Shown here one piece after another: positions 1 through 6,752 of a stretch of 15,405 nt of DNA. Made by a program: the position numbers and the translations under genes. The DNA is from Methanosarcinaceae archaeon (GTDB lineage Archaea > Halobacteriota > Methanosarcinia > Methanosarcinales > Methanosarcinaceae): assembly GCA_028690255.1 (NCBI GenBank), contig JAQVBP010000067.1:1-15405 (forward strand), read 5' to 3'. Below the pieces are notes generated by a model. The model saw only the letters and a list, made by a program, of their open reading frames with translations. It did no database searches and was not told the origin of the DNA. Positions within the stretch are counted from its first letter, which is position 1, and each line of letters opens with the position of its first letter.

Positions 1-74
1 TATTTGCTGCAGTGCACAGGTTTTTCCGTCGTTTTTACTTTCTACTCCTCTTTTTATTTCTTATTCTGGAAAAG

Positions 75-95
75 CCGGAAGCCTCTGGCTTCCGG
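75..95. terminator. 9-bp perfect hairpin, possible terminator of an upstream gene
   Basis: The arms CCGGAAGCC (75-83) and GGCTTCCGG (87-95) form a perfect stem with a 3-nt loop. T-rich DNA lies before it (20-62), and no long T-run follows on the plus strand. It may end a gene lying left of the window. It overlaps by three bases the left arm of the larger inverted repeat at 93-177, so the two structures compete. Confidence 0.35.
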
Positions 96-177
96 GACAA
101 GAAAGACTCGATAAGGCTAAATTAAGAATTTCTTCCCCCTACAATGTTATTCGCTATATTGAGTCGTTTTTGTCCCG
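93..177 (+). repeat. 21-bp imperfect inverted repeat with 43-nt spacer
   Basis: The left arm 93-113 and right arm 157-177 match at 18 of 21 positions when one is reverse-complemented. In a plus-strand transcript two of the three mismatches become G-U pairs, leaving one A-G mismatch; in a minus-strand transcript those two become C-A mismatches. That asymmetry hints at a plus-strand RNA structure. A small transposon end is the alternative. The rest of 1-461 shows no credible gene. Confidence 0.45.
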
Positions 178-422
178 CTTGAAGCAGGAGAGCGGTCTGT
201 CTCAAAAATACGTAAAATAGAAAGGAAAGAGGAAAAAGAATGGAAAAAAGATAATATCTGCCTTATCTCCTTTGTGTTCATATTCACCCCTCCATCTTTC
301 CGATGTACACACATCCCATAGGCTTGAGATGAAGGGTTGGAAATATGGGAAAGGTAATTGACAACTTTTTTATTCCAACACTCTGTGAAACATTCAGTGA
401 AATCATTTAACATCATAAGGTT

Positions 423-457
423 TTTATATAACTTTATTTAACATTCATCAGGTGATA
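423..457 (+). promoter_or_regulatory. Promoter and ribosome binding site of the first TIR gene
   Basis: A good archaeal TATA box (TTTATATA, 423-430) is followed by a Shine-Dalgarno-like AGGTGA (450-455), placed about six bases before the ATG at 462. The TATA-to-ATG distance implies a very short leader. Confidence 0.5.
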
Positions 458-461
458 GAAA

Positions 462-884
462 ATGCAAATTTTCTTAAGTTTCGCATATGATGAAGATATT
501 GAACAAGTTAATGGCTTCAGAGGAATGTTAAGTAATCCCAACTCAGATGTAAATTTTTTGGATGGTTCGTGTAAGAAAGATTACAAAGGCAAGCCTGAAT
601 ACGAAATTGAACAGTATATCAAATCATTAATAGATAAATCGTCTGTAACAGTCTGCTTAATTTCAGGTAAAACAAAAAAAAGTGATTGGGTAAACAAGGA
701 ATTAGAAATTAGCCAATCTAAAAATAAAGGAATTATAGGAATAGTATTAAAAGGAAAGAATGAAGAAATCAAAAAATATTCCGATTGTCCTAAAATATTT
801 GATAATAAAAAGTATTTCGTTCATTATTGGGGCGAACCTGCAAAAATGCAAAAATTTATTCAAGAAGCTGAAAAAAGAAGATGA
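462..884 (+). CDS. TIR-like (ThsB/DUF1863, MTH538-type) protein
   Basis: This 140-residue protein is a stand-alone TIR-fold domain of the MTH538/DUF1863 type that includes the Thoeris subunit ThsB. It opens with the beta-A strand MQIFLSFAYDED and has a second hydrophobic strand near residues 61-68 (SVTVCLIS). The helix DWVNKELE follows at 75-82, with E80 in the position of the catalytic glutamate of NAD-cleaving TIR domains. Family members cleave NAD and can release cyclic ADP-ribose-type signals when a phage is sensed; activity here is inferred. The gene is AT-rich and stands alone, converging on the neighbouring minus-strand operon. Its sequence is clearly different from the second TIR at 4167-4649, so it is not a recent duplicate. 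No effector such as SIR2-SLOG ThsA is adjacent; the SLATT protein at 3256-4152 is the nearest candidate partner. Confidence 0.82.
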   Translation: MQIFLSFAYDEDIEQVNGFRGMLSNPNSDVNFLDGSCKKDYKGKPEYEIEQYIKSLIDKSSVTVCLISGKTKKSDWVNKELEISQSKNKGIIGIVLKGKNEEIKKYSDCPKIFDNKKYFVHYWGEPAKMQKFIQEAEKRR

Positions 885-912
885 AGCATTTTTCCTTCAT
901 TTCATGTTAATT
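881..912. terminator. Weak hairpin/T-rich terminator between convergent genes
   Basis: ATGAAG (881-886) pairs with CTTCAT (895-900) around a T-rich loop that overlaps the TIR stop codon, and T-rich sequence follows. The 49-bp gap between the two convergent stop codons probably terminates both transcripts. Confidence 0.3.
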
Positions 913-933
913 TTATCAGTTTATTAGACCCAA

Positions 934-2016
934 TTAAAAATGCAATAATTCAATTCCATACTTACCTTTCCCAAAGTTTGATGGATATATACCTTGTGAT
1001 TGCATAGAAGGAGATAATAATTTTCTATGATTGCACACTGGTTTATCTGATAAAGAAAATGTGCATTGACTACATTCATCACAATAACAATCTCGTAAAC
1101 TCAATGCAAAATAAAATCCCATTGAAAAAACAGCTGAATGAATTTTTTTTAAAGCTGTATTATAACTATATTTTTTAGTATTATTATCTCTCCATTTCCA
1201 TAATATAAAATCAGTCCATAAATTTAATTCTAACTTATTAGAATACGGAGCGCATGAGAAATTTTTCCGGTTAATATTTTTACAATGTGTTGTACAATTA
1301 GAATCTTTTATCTCTAAATCAAAAATTGATTTAAGCTCGATGCTTTCAAATAGTTGTGGAAATTCCTGTAGTAAATTTAAACACAATTTTTCCACTTGCT
1401 TTTTACTAATTTCATTATACTTTTGAAACGACTCTCTTTTTTGTAAACTTATTGAACAAATTTCATCTGTATTTAATAAAATTGCTGCACATCTGTTGAT
1501 ACTAGTACTGTTTGGCATTTCAAAATCAAATCCTGCATTGTGCATAGTCTTTTGACAATCTATTCCAACAGACTCCATGCTAGTCAATCTTAAAGATGGT
1601 TTTTTGCACTTTTGATTATTTAGTATAGAACATTCTCTACATTTTTTGCAACAACCGCCAGATAGAACAATATAATCCAATCCACCCTTGCTCATGATAT
1701 TATCAAGTTGAGTTGATATTCTTTGTATTTCCATTTCTTTTTGAGAATTTTCTATTCTCATCTTAAACCAAGAATAATCCTTTTGGAAAATATACGTTGT
1801 AGCTACTAATAATATCCACTTAAATTTATCATTTTTTATTTCTATAGATAAGGCATGTGATGCTGGTGGACAAGAATGACTTCGATTGTATTTTTTACAT
1901 CCAAACTTACACATATACTCTGCTTTGTTATCAAAAACGACTTTTTCAAATGGTATTGCTTTCATGAAAGCTAAAGGACTATCATAAAAAAAATCGGTTA
2001 ACTCTTGTAATAACAT
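934..2016 (-). CDS. Tandem-duplicated DUF2284 predicted metal-binding protein
   Basis: This 360-residue, cysteine-rich soluble protein is best read as two DUF2284 units in one chain. Unit 1 has C36-x3-C40-x8-C49 followed by PP, then C122/C123/C126/C129/C137 and the signature SMESVGID (146-153). Unit 2 repeats the order: C241-x3-C245-x9-C255 followed by AP, then C310/C312/C315/C318/C328 and PSMQSQGI (336-343). DUF2284 proteins usually carry one such unit of roughly 170-200 residues and are predicted to bind a metal or iron-sulfur cluster; their reaction is not established. The ATG sits directly against the TAG stop of the radical SAM gene and in the same frame. A Shine-Dalgarno GGAG lies seven bases upstream, inside that gene, so the pair is at least translationally coupled. 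The two probably act together, for example as a cluster-carrying electron or metal partner of the SAM enzyme. The AT-rich codon use suggests transfer. Confidence 0.75.
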   Translation of the reverse strand: MLLQELTDFFYDSPLAFMKAIPFEKVVFDNKAEYMCKFGCKKYNRSHSCPPASHALSIEIKNDKFKWILLVATTYIFQKDYSWFKMRIENSQKEMEIQRISTQLDNIMSKGGLDYIVLSGGCCKKCRECSILNNQKCKKPSLRLTSMESVGIDCQKTMHNAGFDFEMPNSTSINRCAAILLNTDEICSISLQKRESFQKYNEISKKQVEKLCLNLLQEFPQLFESIELKSIFDLEIKDSNCTTHCKNINRKNFSCAPYSNKLELNLWTDFILWKWRDNNTKKYSYNTALKKIHSAVFSMGFYFALSLRDCYCDECSQCTFSLSDKPVCNHRKLLSPSMQSQGIYPSNFGKGKYGIELLHF

Positions 2017-3153
2017 CTATTCACTCCGATTATTAATAATTTTTTTAAAACATTGTGGATCTGGAGCATATGATATTGGTTCAATCAGGGAATCTGTTCG
2101 CGATATGTCTCTTTGCGCTAAGAGCCTTTGAGCGACACACTTACCTCTACATTCATCTAAATATTCACAATTATTGCAAGGGGTTTTCAAACCGGTTTTA
2201 TAATCCTTATTAATAAAATCTCTAAACAATTCAAAATTGTAAGAATTCCATATTTCTTTTAAGCTTTGCGTATAAATATTTCCAGCTCTAAATTTTAACA
2301 AATTTTTCCAGGCTGGACACATCACCATATCGCCATTTGGTTGAATAAGAGGAGCATCAAGTCCTCCCCTGCAATAATGATTTTTTTCTTTTTGATATAA
2401 GTGATTCTGACCTAATAGGAATAAAAAATTTATTGGATGGCCTAACCTAATATCGATTAATTCATTCTGATCTTTGTTCCTTCTTAATAATTCTACAAGG
2501 CTTTTTTGTAATATGAGGAAATCAGATGGCGTTAAATTAAAATTTTTATCTTGGCCCCTGCCTTGAGGAACATAACGTAAAAAATTTATTTGGTTAAAGT
2601 TATTATCCAAACAAAAATTATATATTTTATCTACATGTCTAAAATTTTCTTTAAAAGGTACTACATTGGCACCTAAAAATAATCCAACATCTTTAATATT
2701 AGCTATTGTTTCTTTAATAACTTTGAAAGAGTTTGGTACATTATTAATGAATTCTGCAGTACGTTTATTATATCCTTGTATATTCATTAACATCTTAGGA
2801 TTATTCTCACTTATTACTAATTCCTTCAATATTCTTTTTGAGATTGATTTATTTTTTCCATTTTCAATTTTCATTCCACTTGTATAAATAACAATATTAA
2901 GCCCGCTTTCTTTTAAAAACTTAAAAAAATCTGCATAGTGCTTATATAAAAATACTTCTCCCCCTGATAAAGAAACTGTATTTACACCAAATGATTTAGC
3001 CTCTTCAACTATTTCTATTATACGTTCTAATTTTAACTCTTCTTCTTCGTCAATCCCTGCTTCGCTACTACAGTAAATACAATCTAAAACACACTTTTTA
3101 GTCAATTCAATACTTAATTCTTTGAATTTATTCATAATTCCTTGCGATATCAT
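2017..3153 (-). CDS. Radical SAM enzyme with C-terminal SPASM domain
   Basis: The 378-residue protein has a radical SAM core with the [4Fe-4S] motif C21-x3-C25-x2-C28 and the SAM-binding GGE at 64-66. A complete seven-cysteine SPASM signature follows: C261, G274-x4-C279, C326-x2-C329-x5-C335-x3-C339 and C368, which normally holds two auxiliary clusters. SPASM enzymes mostly modify peptides or proteins, as maturases of ribosomal peptides or as sulfatase activators. I see no precursor-peptide ORF in the flanking gaps, so the substrate is unknown. Start choice is open. The ATG at 3153 has GAGG five bases upstream. The in-frame ATG at 3135 (Met7) has AAGGA just upstream and sits better relative to the TATA-like element at 3171-3178. 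The stop is TAG, the only TAG stop among the intact genes here, and is followed at once and in frame by the DUF2284 ATG. Confidence 0.85.
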   Translation of the reverse strand: MISQGIMNKFKELSIELTKKCVLDCIYCSSEAGIDEEEELKLERIIEIVEEAKSFGVNTVSLSGGEVFLYKHYADFFKFLKESGLNIVIYTSGMKIENGKNKSISKRILKELVISENNPKMLMNIQGYNKRTAEFINNVPNSFKVIKETIANIKDVGLFLGANVVPFKENFRHVDKIYNFCLDNNFNQINFLRYVPQGRGQDKNFNLTPSDFLILQKSLVELLRRNKDQNELIDIRLGHPINFLFLLGQNHLYQKEKNHYCRGGLDAPLIQPNGDMVMCPAWKNLLKFRAGNIYTQSLKEIWNSYNFELFRDFINKDYKTGLKTPCNNCEYLDECRGKCVAQRLLAQRDISRTDSLIEPISYAPDPQCFKKIINNRSE

Positions 3154-3170
3154 TTAAGCCTCGAATATAG

Positions 3171-3205
3171 CTTATATACTTCACTTCTTGTTTCAATTAT
3201 ATTCC
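3171..3205 (-). promoter_or_regulatory. Possible promoter of the radical SAM-DUF2284 pair
   Basis: On the minus strand two TATA-like elements occur in the 102-bp gap after the SLATT gene: TATATAAG (3178-3171) and AATATAATTG around 3203-3194. The nearer one would start transcription at about the first ATG, favouring the internal start at 3135; the farther one would favour 3153. Either suggests that this pair can be transcribed apart from the TIR-SLATT genes. Confidence 0.35.
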
Positions 3206-3255
3206 ACACTATAGGAAAATTTTTAGTCTGCACCTAACCTCATTTGAAAAATTAT

Positions 3256-4152
3256 TTATTCTAATTTATGCCATTGATTGTGTAATCCACGGTTAACTAG
3301 CCACATCGTATGCTCGCGTGAAATCGCTTGCTCAGCATTTAGAACAAAACATTGAAAATCTTTTTTGTCCTTAACAAATAAAATTTCTTGCCTAATTTCG
3401 TTCAATTCTCGGGACGCATTTTGATAAGGCTCCACTAATTCTGCATACTGTTTACTTCGACTCCATCCAATTATACTTGTAATTAGCATCACAATCAAAG
3501 CCAGTACTGGAGCACCATTAATATGAGTATATACTAGAACTATGCCTGCAACAATAACAATTAATTGCAATAGAATTACAAGTATCTCATATCTATCGGA
3601 GTATTTTTTGTTTAGTTTTGCTTTATCTGTGTACCAAGTAATTTGGTCATCAATACGTTCCTTAATATATGTCTCCCTTTTTAATTCCCATTCCATTTTT
3701 CTTATTTTTTCCATAGACTGCTTTTTTTCATCTAATATCCCAGAAGATGTTGTTTTTGGATCAGGGTTTACTTTATATGTTTCTTTTATTTGCCTAATTT
3801 GTTGAAGGAATAACAGTTCAGCTCTGTCCTCTTCACAAAAATTTCCGCATCCTACAGCATATTGCCATGCTAAACTCTTGATGGATTCGGCAACGGCTCT
3901 AGATTCAAACCATTTTCTTCCAAATTGCTGTTTGCTATAATGAAATTGAATTATTATTCCAATCAAAAATATGACAACTATAGCTGAAAAACCGATTGTA
4001 GAAATTGTTTCATTATTGGATAAAGAGATAATCAAGGATAATATTGCAACAATCACTAATTGAATTAATTCGCATCGAATTTGCCTAAAATGGTTACGTT
4101 GTGCAGTTATAGCACTTTTATTGTAAATAAAATAGCTATCTGGGAGATCCAT
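3256..4152 (-). CDS. SLATT/DUF4231-type four-helix membrane protein, predicted effector
   Basis: This 298-residue membrane protein has two two-helix units. Helices 1 and 2 (about 29-45 and 50-68) are followed by a SLATT-like signature, W81-x3-R85-x3-E89-x2-K92-x3-W96. After a charged, probably coiled region (about 110-185) come helices 3 and 4 (about 190-208 and 214-230), then a helical tail with E280/H281/W284. This is the layout of two fused SLATT domains. SLATT proteins are predicted, from comparative genomics of nucleotide-dependent conflict systems, to be pore-forming effectors triggered by a nucleotide signal. The gene starts 14 bases after the TIR stop, with GGTGG upstream of its ATG, so the two are surely cotranscribed. 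A TIR product opening this protein at the membrane is the obvious model, but it is inferred. Overall function is moderately sure; the exact SLATT subtype is not. Confidence 0.75.
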   Translation of the reverse strand: MDLPDSYFIYNKSAITAQRNHFRQIRCELIQLVIVAILSLIISLSNNETISTIGFSAIVVIFLIGIIIQFHYSKQQFGRKWFESRAVAESIKSLAWQYAVGCGNFCEEDRAELLFLQQIRQIKETYKVNPDPKTTSSGILDEKKQSMEKIRKMEWELKRETYIKERIDDQITWYTDKAKLNKKYSDRYEILVILLQLIVIVAGIVLVYTHINGAPVLALIVMLITSIIGWSRSKQYAELVEPYQNASRELNEIRQEILFVKDKKDFQCFVLNAEQAISREHTMWLVNRGLHNQWHKLE

Positions 4153-4166
4153 AATCCACCATAAAT

Positions 4167-4649
4167 TTATCTATTACAGCCACTTCCATCCACATTATTA
4201 TACTTCTTTATTTGTTTAATACGTCCTGTAGCTTTTGCAGCCCTCTCAATTGCAGCTTCGATTTTGTCCTGTTTCCATTCTACAATCTCCGCACCAGCTT
4301 CATATAATGCCTTTCCAACTGGTGAATCCCGAGGTGGTGGTGTAACATCTTTGAGAAGAACTCCTACAATTCCGTTTGGATTATTTTTTTTTAAACTTTC
4401 TCTGATCTCCCAAGCCACCCACTCGCTATATGCTGTTTCTTTACCAATAACCACTATCGTAACTGATGTTCCTGTGATTTGCTCATGAATCTTTCTTTTG
4501 ATATAGCCTTCATTTTCACTATTCACTGGATCCAACAGATGACGCCCAATAAAATCAAAGTTAATTTTAGAGTTTTTCCCTTGTAAATTGAAAGCTTTCG
4601 CCGACATCTGATCAGCATGTTGATATGAAATAAAGATTCTGCGTGCCAT
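4167..4649 (-). CDS. TIR-like protein (DUF1863/ThsB-type) partnered with SLATT
   Basis: The 160-residue protein is a TIR-fold domain beginning ARRIFISYQHADQ. A second hydrophobic strand (SVTIVVIG, 62-69) is followed by EWVAWEI, in which E81 takes the place of the catalytic glutamate. The tail after about residue 140 is basic and probably disordered. Proteins of this kind hydrolyse or cyclise NAD and serve as signal generators in antiphage systems. The ATG follows directly after the TAA of the upstream zinc-ribbon gene, and its Shine-Dalgarno (GGAGAG) lies inside that gene, so the two are translationally coupled. The SLATT gene follows after 14 bases. This order suggests that the zinc-ribbon protein controls the TIR, which in turn signals to the membrane protein. 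NADase versus cyclase activity cannot be told from sequence. Confidence 0.82.
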   Translation of the reverse strand: MARRIFISYQHADQMSAKAFNLQGKNSKINFDFIGRHLLDPVNSENEGYIKRKIHEQITGTSVTIVVIGKETAYSEWVAWEIRESLKKNNPNGIVGVLLKDVTPPPRDSPVGKALYEAGAEIVEWKQDKIEAAIERAAKATGRIKQIKKYNNVDGSGCNR

Positions 4650-5471
4650 TTATGGCTCTCCTGCATTTTTCGATATTGGTTGCAAAGATGCCAGTTCTCC
4701 ACAGTTTGGGCATCGACGTAGGAGTGATTTGTTTACAAAAACCCTCTGACATGATGAACAAAACCACTGATTCTCATCATTTGAATTTTTTACTCTTTGC
4801 GGTATTACCTGTTCGGATGATTCTTGAAAGAACTGTTTAAAATATTGTCTTGCATACTCCCAAGAGAATTTATCTTTCTGCTTCCACCCTATGTAACGAT
4901 ATTCTCCGTGTTGTAGATTAAACCGTTCAAGACGATCAATTTCCTCAAGGTAAGAAGCGGTGGAATCCTCATACAAATCGAGTAAATTCCTGAGTTTACA
5001 GCATGTCTCATGTGAAATTCCCTTATGAGTCCTAAAGTGTTTAGCAAGGGTTAATCCAAACTTTTTATCGATTTCTACTAAACTTATCGGTGGATTTACA
5101 AAATGCACTTTGTCTGCAGCAATAGAAAAATCCCAGCCCCCCGAGAAAGCTCCTTCAACATACCATTTGATATGATAATATCCAGATAATACACGGACAC
5201 CATTTCTATTAGTGATAAAAAAAATGTATGGACGACCATACTTAACAACTCCTCGCCTCATATTAGAAGAACATGTAGAAAACAGTCCATATGTCGATGT
5301 TTCAAGATTTGGGTCGCTTTTATTATCACCTGGCTTTGTTACCCAACGCACTGGTAGTGGACTAATATCGTCACTATAATAATATGAGAGGTAACCTTCT
5401 GGTTGTGAGAGAATTTCTAAAGGTTTCCAAGGTGGGTTAGGTGGATCCACAGCCACTTCATTTAAATCCAT
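4650..5471 (-). CDS. Unrecognised protein with C-terminal zinc ribbon, first gene of the TIR-SLATT operon
   Basis: I do not recognise a family for this 273-residue protein. The middle part (about 58-145) is rich in predicted beta strands, for example YIFFITNRNGVRVLSGYYHI at 82-101, which resembles a small barrel of the PUA/ASCH/EVE kind; this is only an impression. Residues 145-230 look helical, with an amphipathic stretch rich in D, E and R. The C-terminus is a zinc ribbon, C238-x2-C241-x12-C254-x2-C257, in WFCSSCQRVF...RRCPNCGEL. There is no signal peptide or membrane segment. As first gene of a coupled operon with TIR and SLATT genes it is the natural candidate for sensor or regulator of the system, perhaps binding nucleic acid or a modified base. 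AGGA lies nine bases before the ATG. The gene is AT-rich like the rest of the island. Confidence 0.7.
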   Translation of the reverse strand: MDLNEVAVDPPNPPWKPLEILSQPEGYLSYYYSDDISPLPVRWVTKPGDNKSDPNLETSTYGLFSTCSSNMRRGVVKYGRPYIFFITNRNGVRVLSGYYHIKWYVEGAFSGGWDFSIAADKVHFVNPPISLVEIDKKFGLTLAKHFRTHKGISHETCCKLRNLLDLYEDSTASYLEEIDRLERFNLQHGEYRYIGWKQKDKFSWEYARQYFKQFFQESSEQVIPQRVKNSNDENQWFCSSCQRVFVNKSLLRRCPNCGELASLQPISKNAGEP

Positions 5472-5580
5472 TCGTATATTCCTACGAGTCAGTTTTTTAC
5501 ATACGACTTAAATTATTATAGTTACTTAATGATCTTATCCAGAATCTTATTGTCTGAACATTGCAATATAATTATAGTTA
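5472..5580 (-). promoter_or_regulatory. Promoter region of the zinc-ribbon/TIR/SLATT operon with repeated motifs
   Basis: A minus-strand TATA box (TATAATAA, 5520-5513) lies about 43 bases before the ATG at 5471. Between them sit TCGTA/TACGA inverted copies: TCGTAT at 5472-5477, TACGA at 5483-5487 and ATACGA at 5501-5506. The 10-mer ATTATAGTTA occurs at 5515-5524, over the TATA box, and again at 5571-5580. These could be operator sites; no cognate regulator is identified. Confidence 0.4.
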
Positions 5581-5599
5581 TTACCATATTAACATTTTC

Positions 5600-5696
5600 A
5601 AAAGGATGTACCAATAACTTGATGGGTAGCGTCCTACAATCCCATCCTTTATAGTATCCCGGAGTTGGTGGTATTCCAGACTTTGAACGAAAGTCT
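5600..5696. other. Intergenic cluster of inverted repeats at the island edge
   Basis: AAAGGATG (5601-5608) can pair with CATCCTTT (5643-5650). GATGGG (5621-5626) can pair with CCCATC (5641-5646), which excludes the first pairing. A separate perfect hairpin follows: AGACTTT (5678-5684), loop GAACG, AAAGTCT (5690-5696). No ORF is credible here. It could be a small RNA, a transposon relic or the boundary of the inserted island. Confidence 0.35.
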
Positions 5697-5804
5697 AAAT
5701 GATTACAGAAAATAGTTTTCTACAAAATCGAGATTTTAATTTGGGAAATTGCATTCTGGTCCATACAATATTGTTGGAAAAGAGAGAATCCGGAATAATG
5801 GCTA

Positions 5805-5854
5805 ATTATATCTTAATTAAGCCCATAACCAGGATATACAGCTTTAAAGAGGTG
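5805..5854 (+). promoter_or_regulatory. Promoter and Shine-Dalgarno of the nitroreductase gene
   Basis: An AT-rich TATA-like element (ATTATATC, 5805-5812) and a clear GAGGTG (5849-5854) about six bases before the ATG at 5861 support the chosen start. Confidence 0.45.
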
Positions 5855-5860
5855 CATTAA

Positions 5861-6676
5861 ATGAGCCTGATATATTTTGACCCGGAAAAGTGCACGGCCT
5901 GCGGAACCTGTTCGGAGATCTGTCCTGTTCACGTAATCATACCCGGAGAGGACGGCGTCCCCTCCGTCCCGCCCGAAAATGAGCCTTTTTGCGTCCGCTG
6001 CGGCCACTGCGAAGCCGTCTGCCCGGCAAACGCAATCCAGGGGAATTACGAGACCTTTTCCCCGGAGAACAATCTTGCCGACACCGAACAGATCAGCCCA
6101 GAAGTGCTAAAAAAGTACACCCAGAGCAGGCGTTCGATAAGGGCCTTTAAGGATAAACCGGTTGAAAGGGAAAAGCTTGAAGAAATTCTGGAAACTGTAC
6201 GTTTTGCCCCCTCGGGCATGAACGTCCAGCCCGTGAAGTGGCTTGTGATAAACGATGCCGGGAAGGTCAAAAAGCTTGCAGACCTTGCAATCGACTGGAT
6301 GCGCCTGATGGTCGAAAAAGACATCGATCATCCGCTGAAACAGATTTTCCCCGGACTCGTCGCCCGTCGGGACGCAGGCCTTGACCCGATCTGTTATGAG
6401 GCCCCCTGCCTTGTATATGCCTATGCCGAGAATGAATATGCATATACAGATAGCATCATTGCCCTGAGCACTGTTGACCTGGTGGCCTCCTCCTTTGGCC
6501 TGGGCGGATGTTGGGCCGGACTTTTGCAGATCGCGGCCCGGGAGTACGAACCCCTGAAGGAGGCCCTGGATCTCCCCGGAGGAAACGTCCCGCAATATGC
6601 GCTGATAATCGGGTATCCGAAATATAAGTTCTGGAGGATTCCCGGAAGAAAGCAGGCCGACGTTATTTGGAGATGA
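5861..6676 (+). CDS. Ferredoxin-nitroreductase fusion (2x[4Fe-4S] + FMN nitroreductase)
   Basis: The N-terminal 60 residues are a bacterial-type two-cluster ferredoxin: C11-x2-C14-x2-C17-x3-C21 and C44-x2-C47-x2-C50-x3-C54, each followed by proline. From about residue 88 comes an FMN nitroreductase domain with the flavin-binding RRSIRAFKD and FAPSGMNVQP. The C-terminal half has GLGGCWAGL and ends in the usual GYPKYKFWRIP-type segment. At 271 residues it has the normal length of these fused enzymes in anaerobes. Electrons would pass from an iron-sulfur donor through the clusters to FMN and then to an unknown quinone, nitro or other acceptor in the cytoplasm. The gene stands alone, has GC-rich codons unlike the island to its left, and ends TGA followed at once by TAA. 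Confidence 0.92.
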   Translation: MSLIYFDPEKCTACGTCSEICPVHVIIPGEDGVPSVPPENEPFCVRCGHCEAVCPANAIQGNYETFSPENNLADTEQISPEVLKKYTQSRRSIRAFKDKPVEREKLEEILETVRFAPSGMNVQPVKWLVINDAGKVKKLADLAIDWMRLMVEKDIDHPLKQIFPGLVARRDAGLDPICYEAPCLVYAYAENEYAYTDSIIALSTVDLVASSFGLGGCWAGLLQIAAREYEPLKEALDLPGGNVPQYALIIGYPKYKFWRIPGRKQADVIWR

Positions 6677-6677
6677 T

Positions 6678-6705
6678 AAGGCGCCTTCCGGCCTGAATTT
6701 TTTTT
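6678..6705 (+). terminator. Terminator after the nitroreductase gene
   Basis: The palindrome AAGGCGCCTT (6678-6687), with an alternative pairing to GGCCT at 6690-6694, precedes a run of eight T (6698-6705) directly after the double stop. Confidence 0.5.
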
Positions 6706-6752
6706 GAAAAAACGTACATGAAATTCCTGAATTACAGGTACAAAATTAGCTG

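Noticed and set aside
147..416. 89-codon minus-strand ORF
   Set aside because: No ribosome site, low-complexity and unfamiliar sequence, and it overlaps the inverted repeat and the promoter side of the TIR gene.
2017..3153. Viperin-like antiviral enzyme
   Set aside because: The protein carries a full SPASM domain and lacks viperin-type context (nucleotide kinase), so a peptide- or protein-modifying SPASM enzyme fits better.
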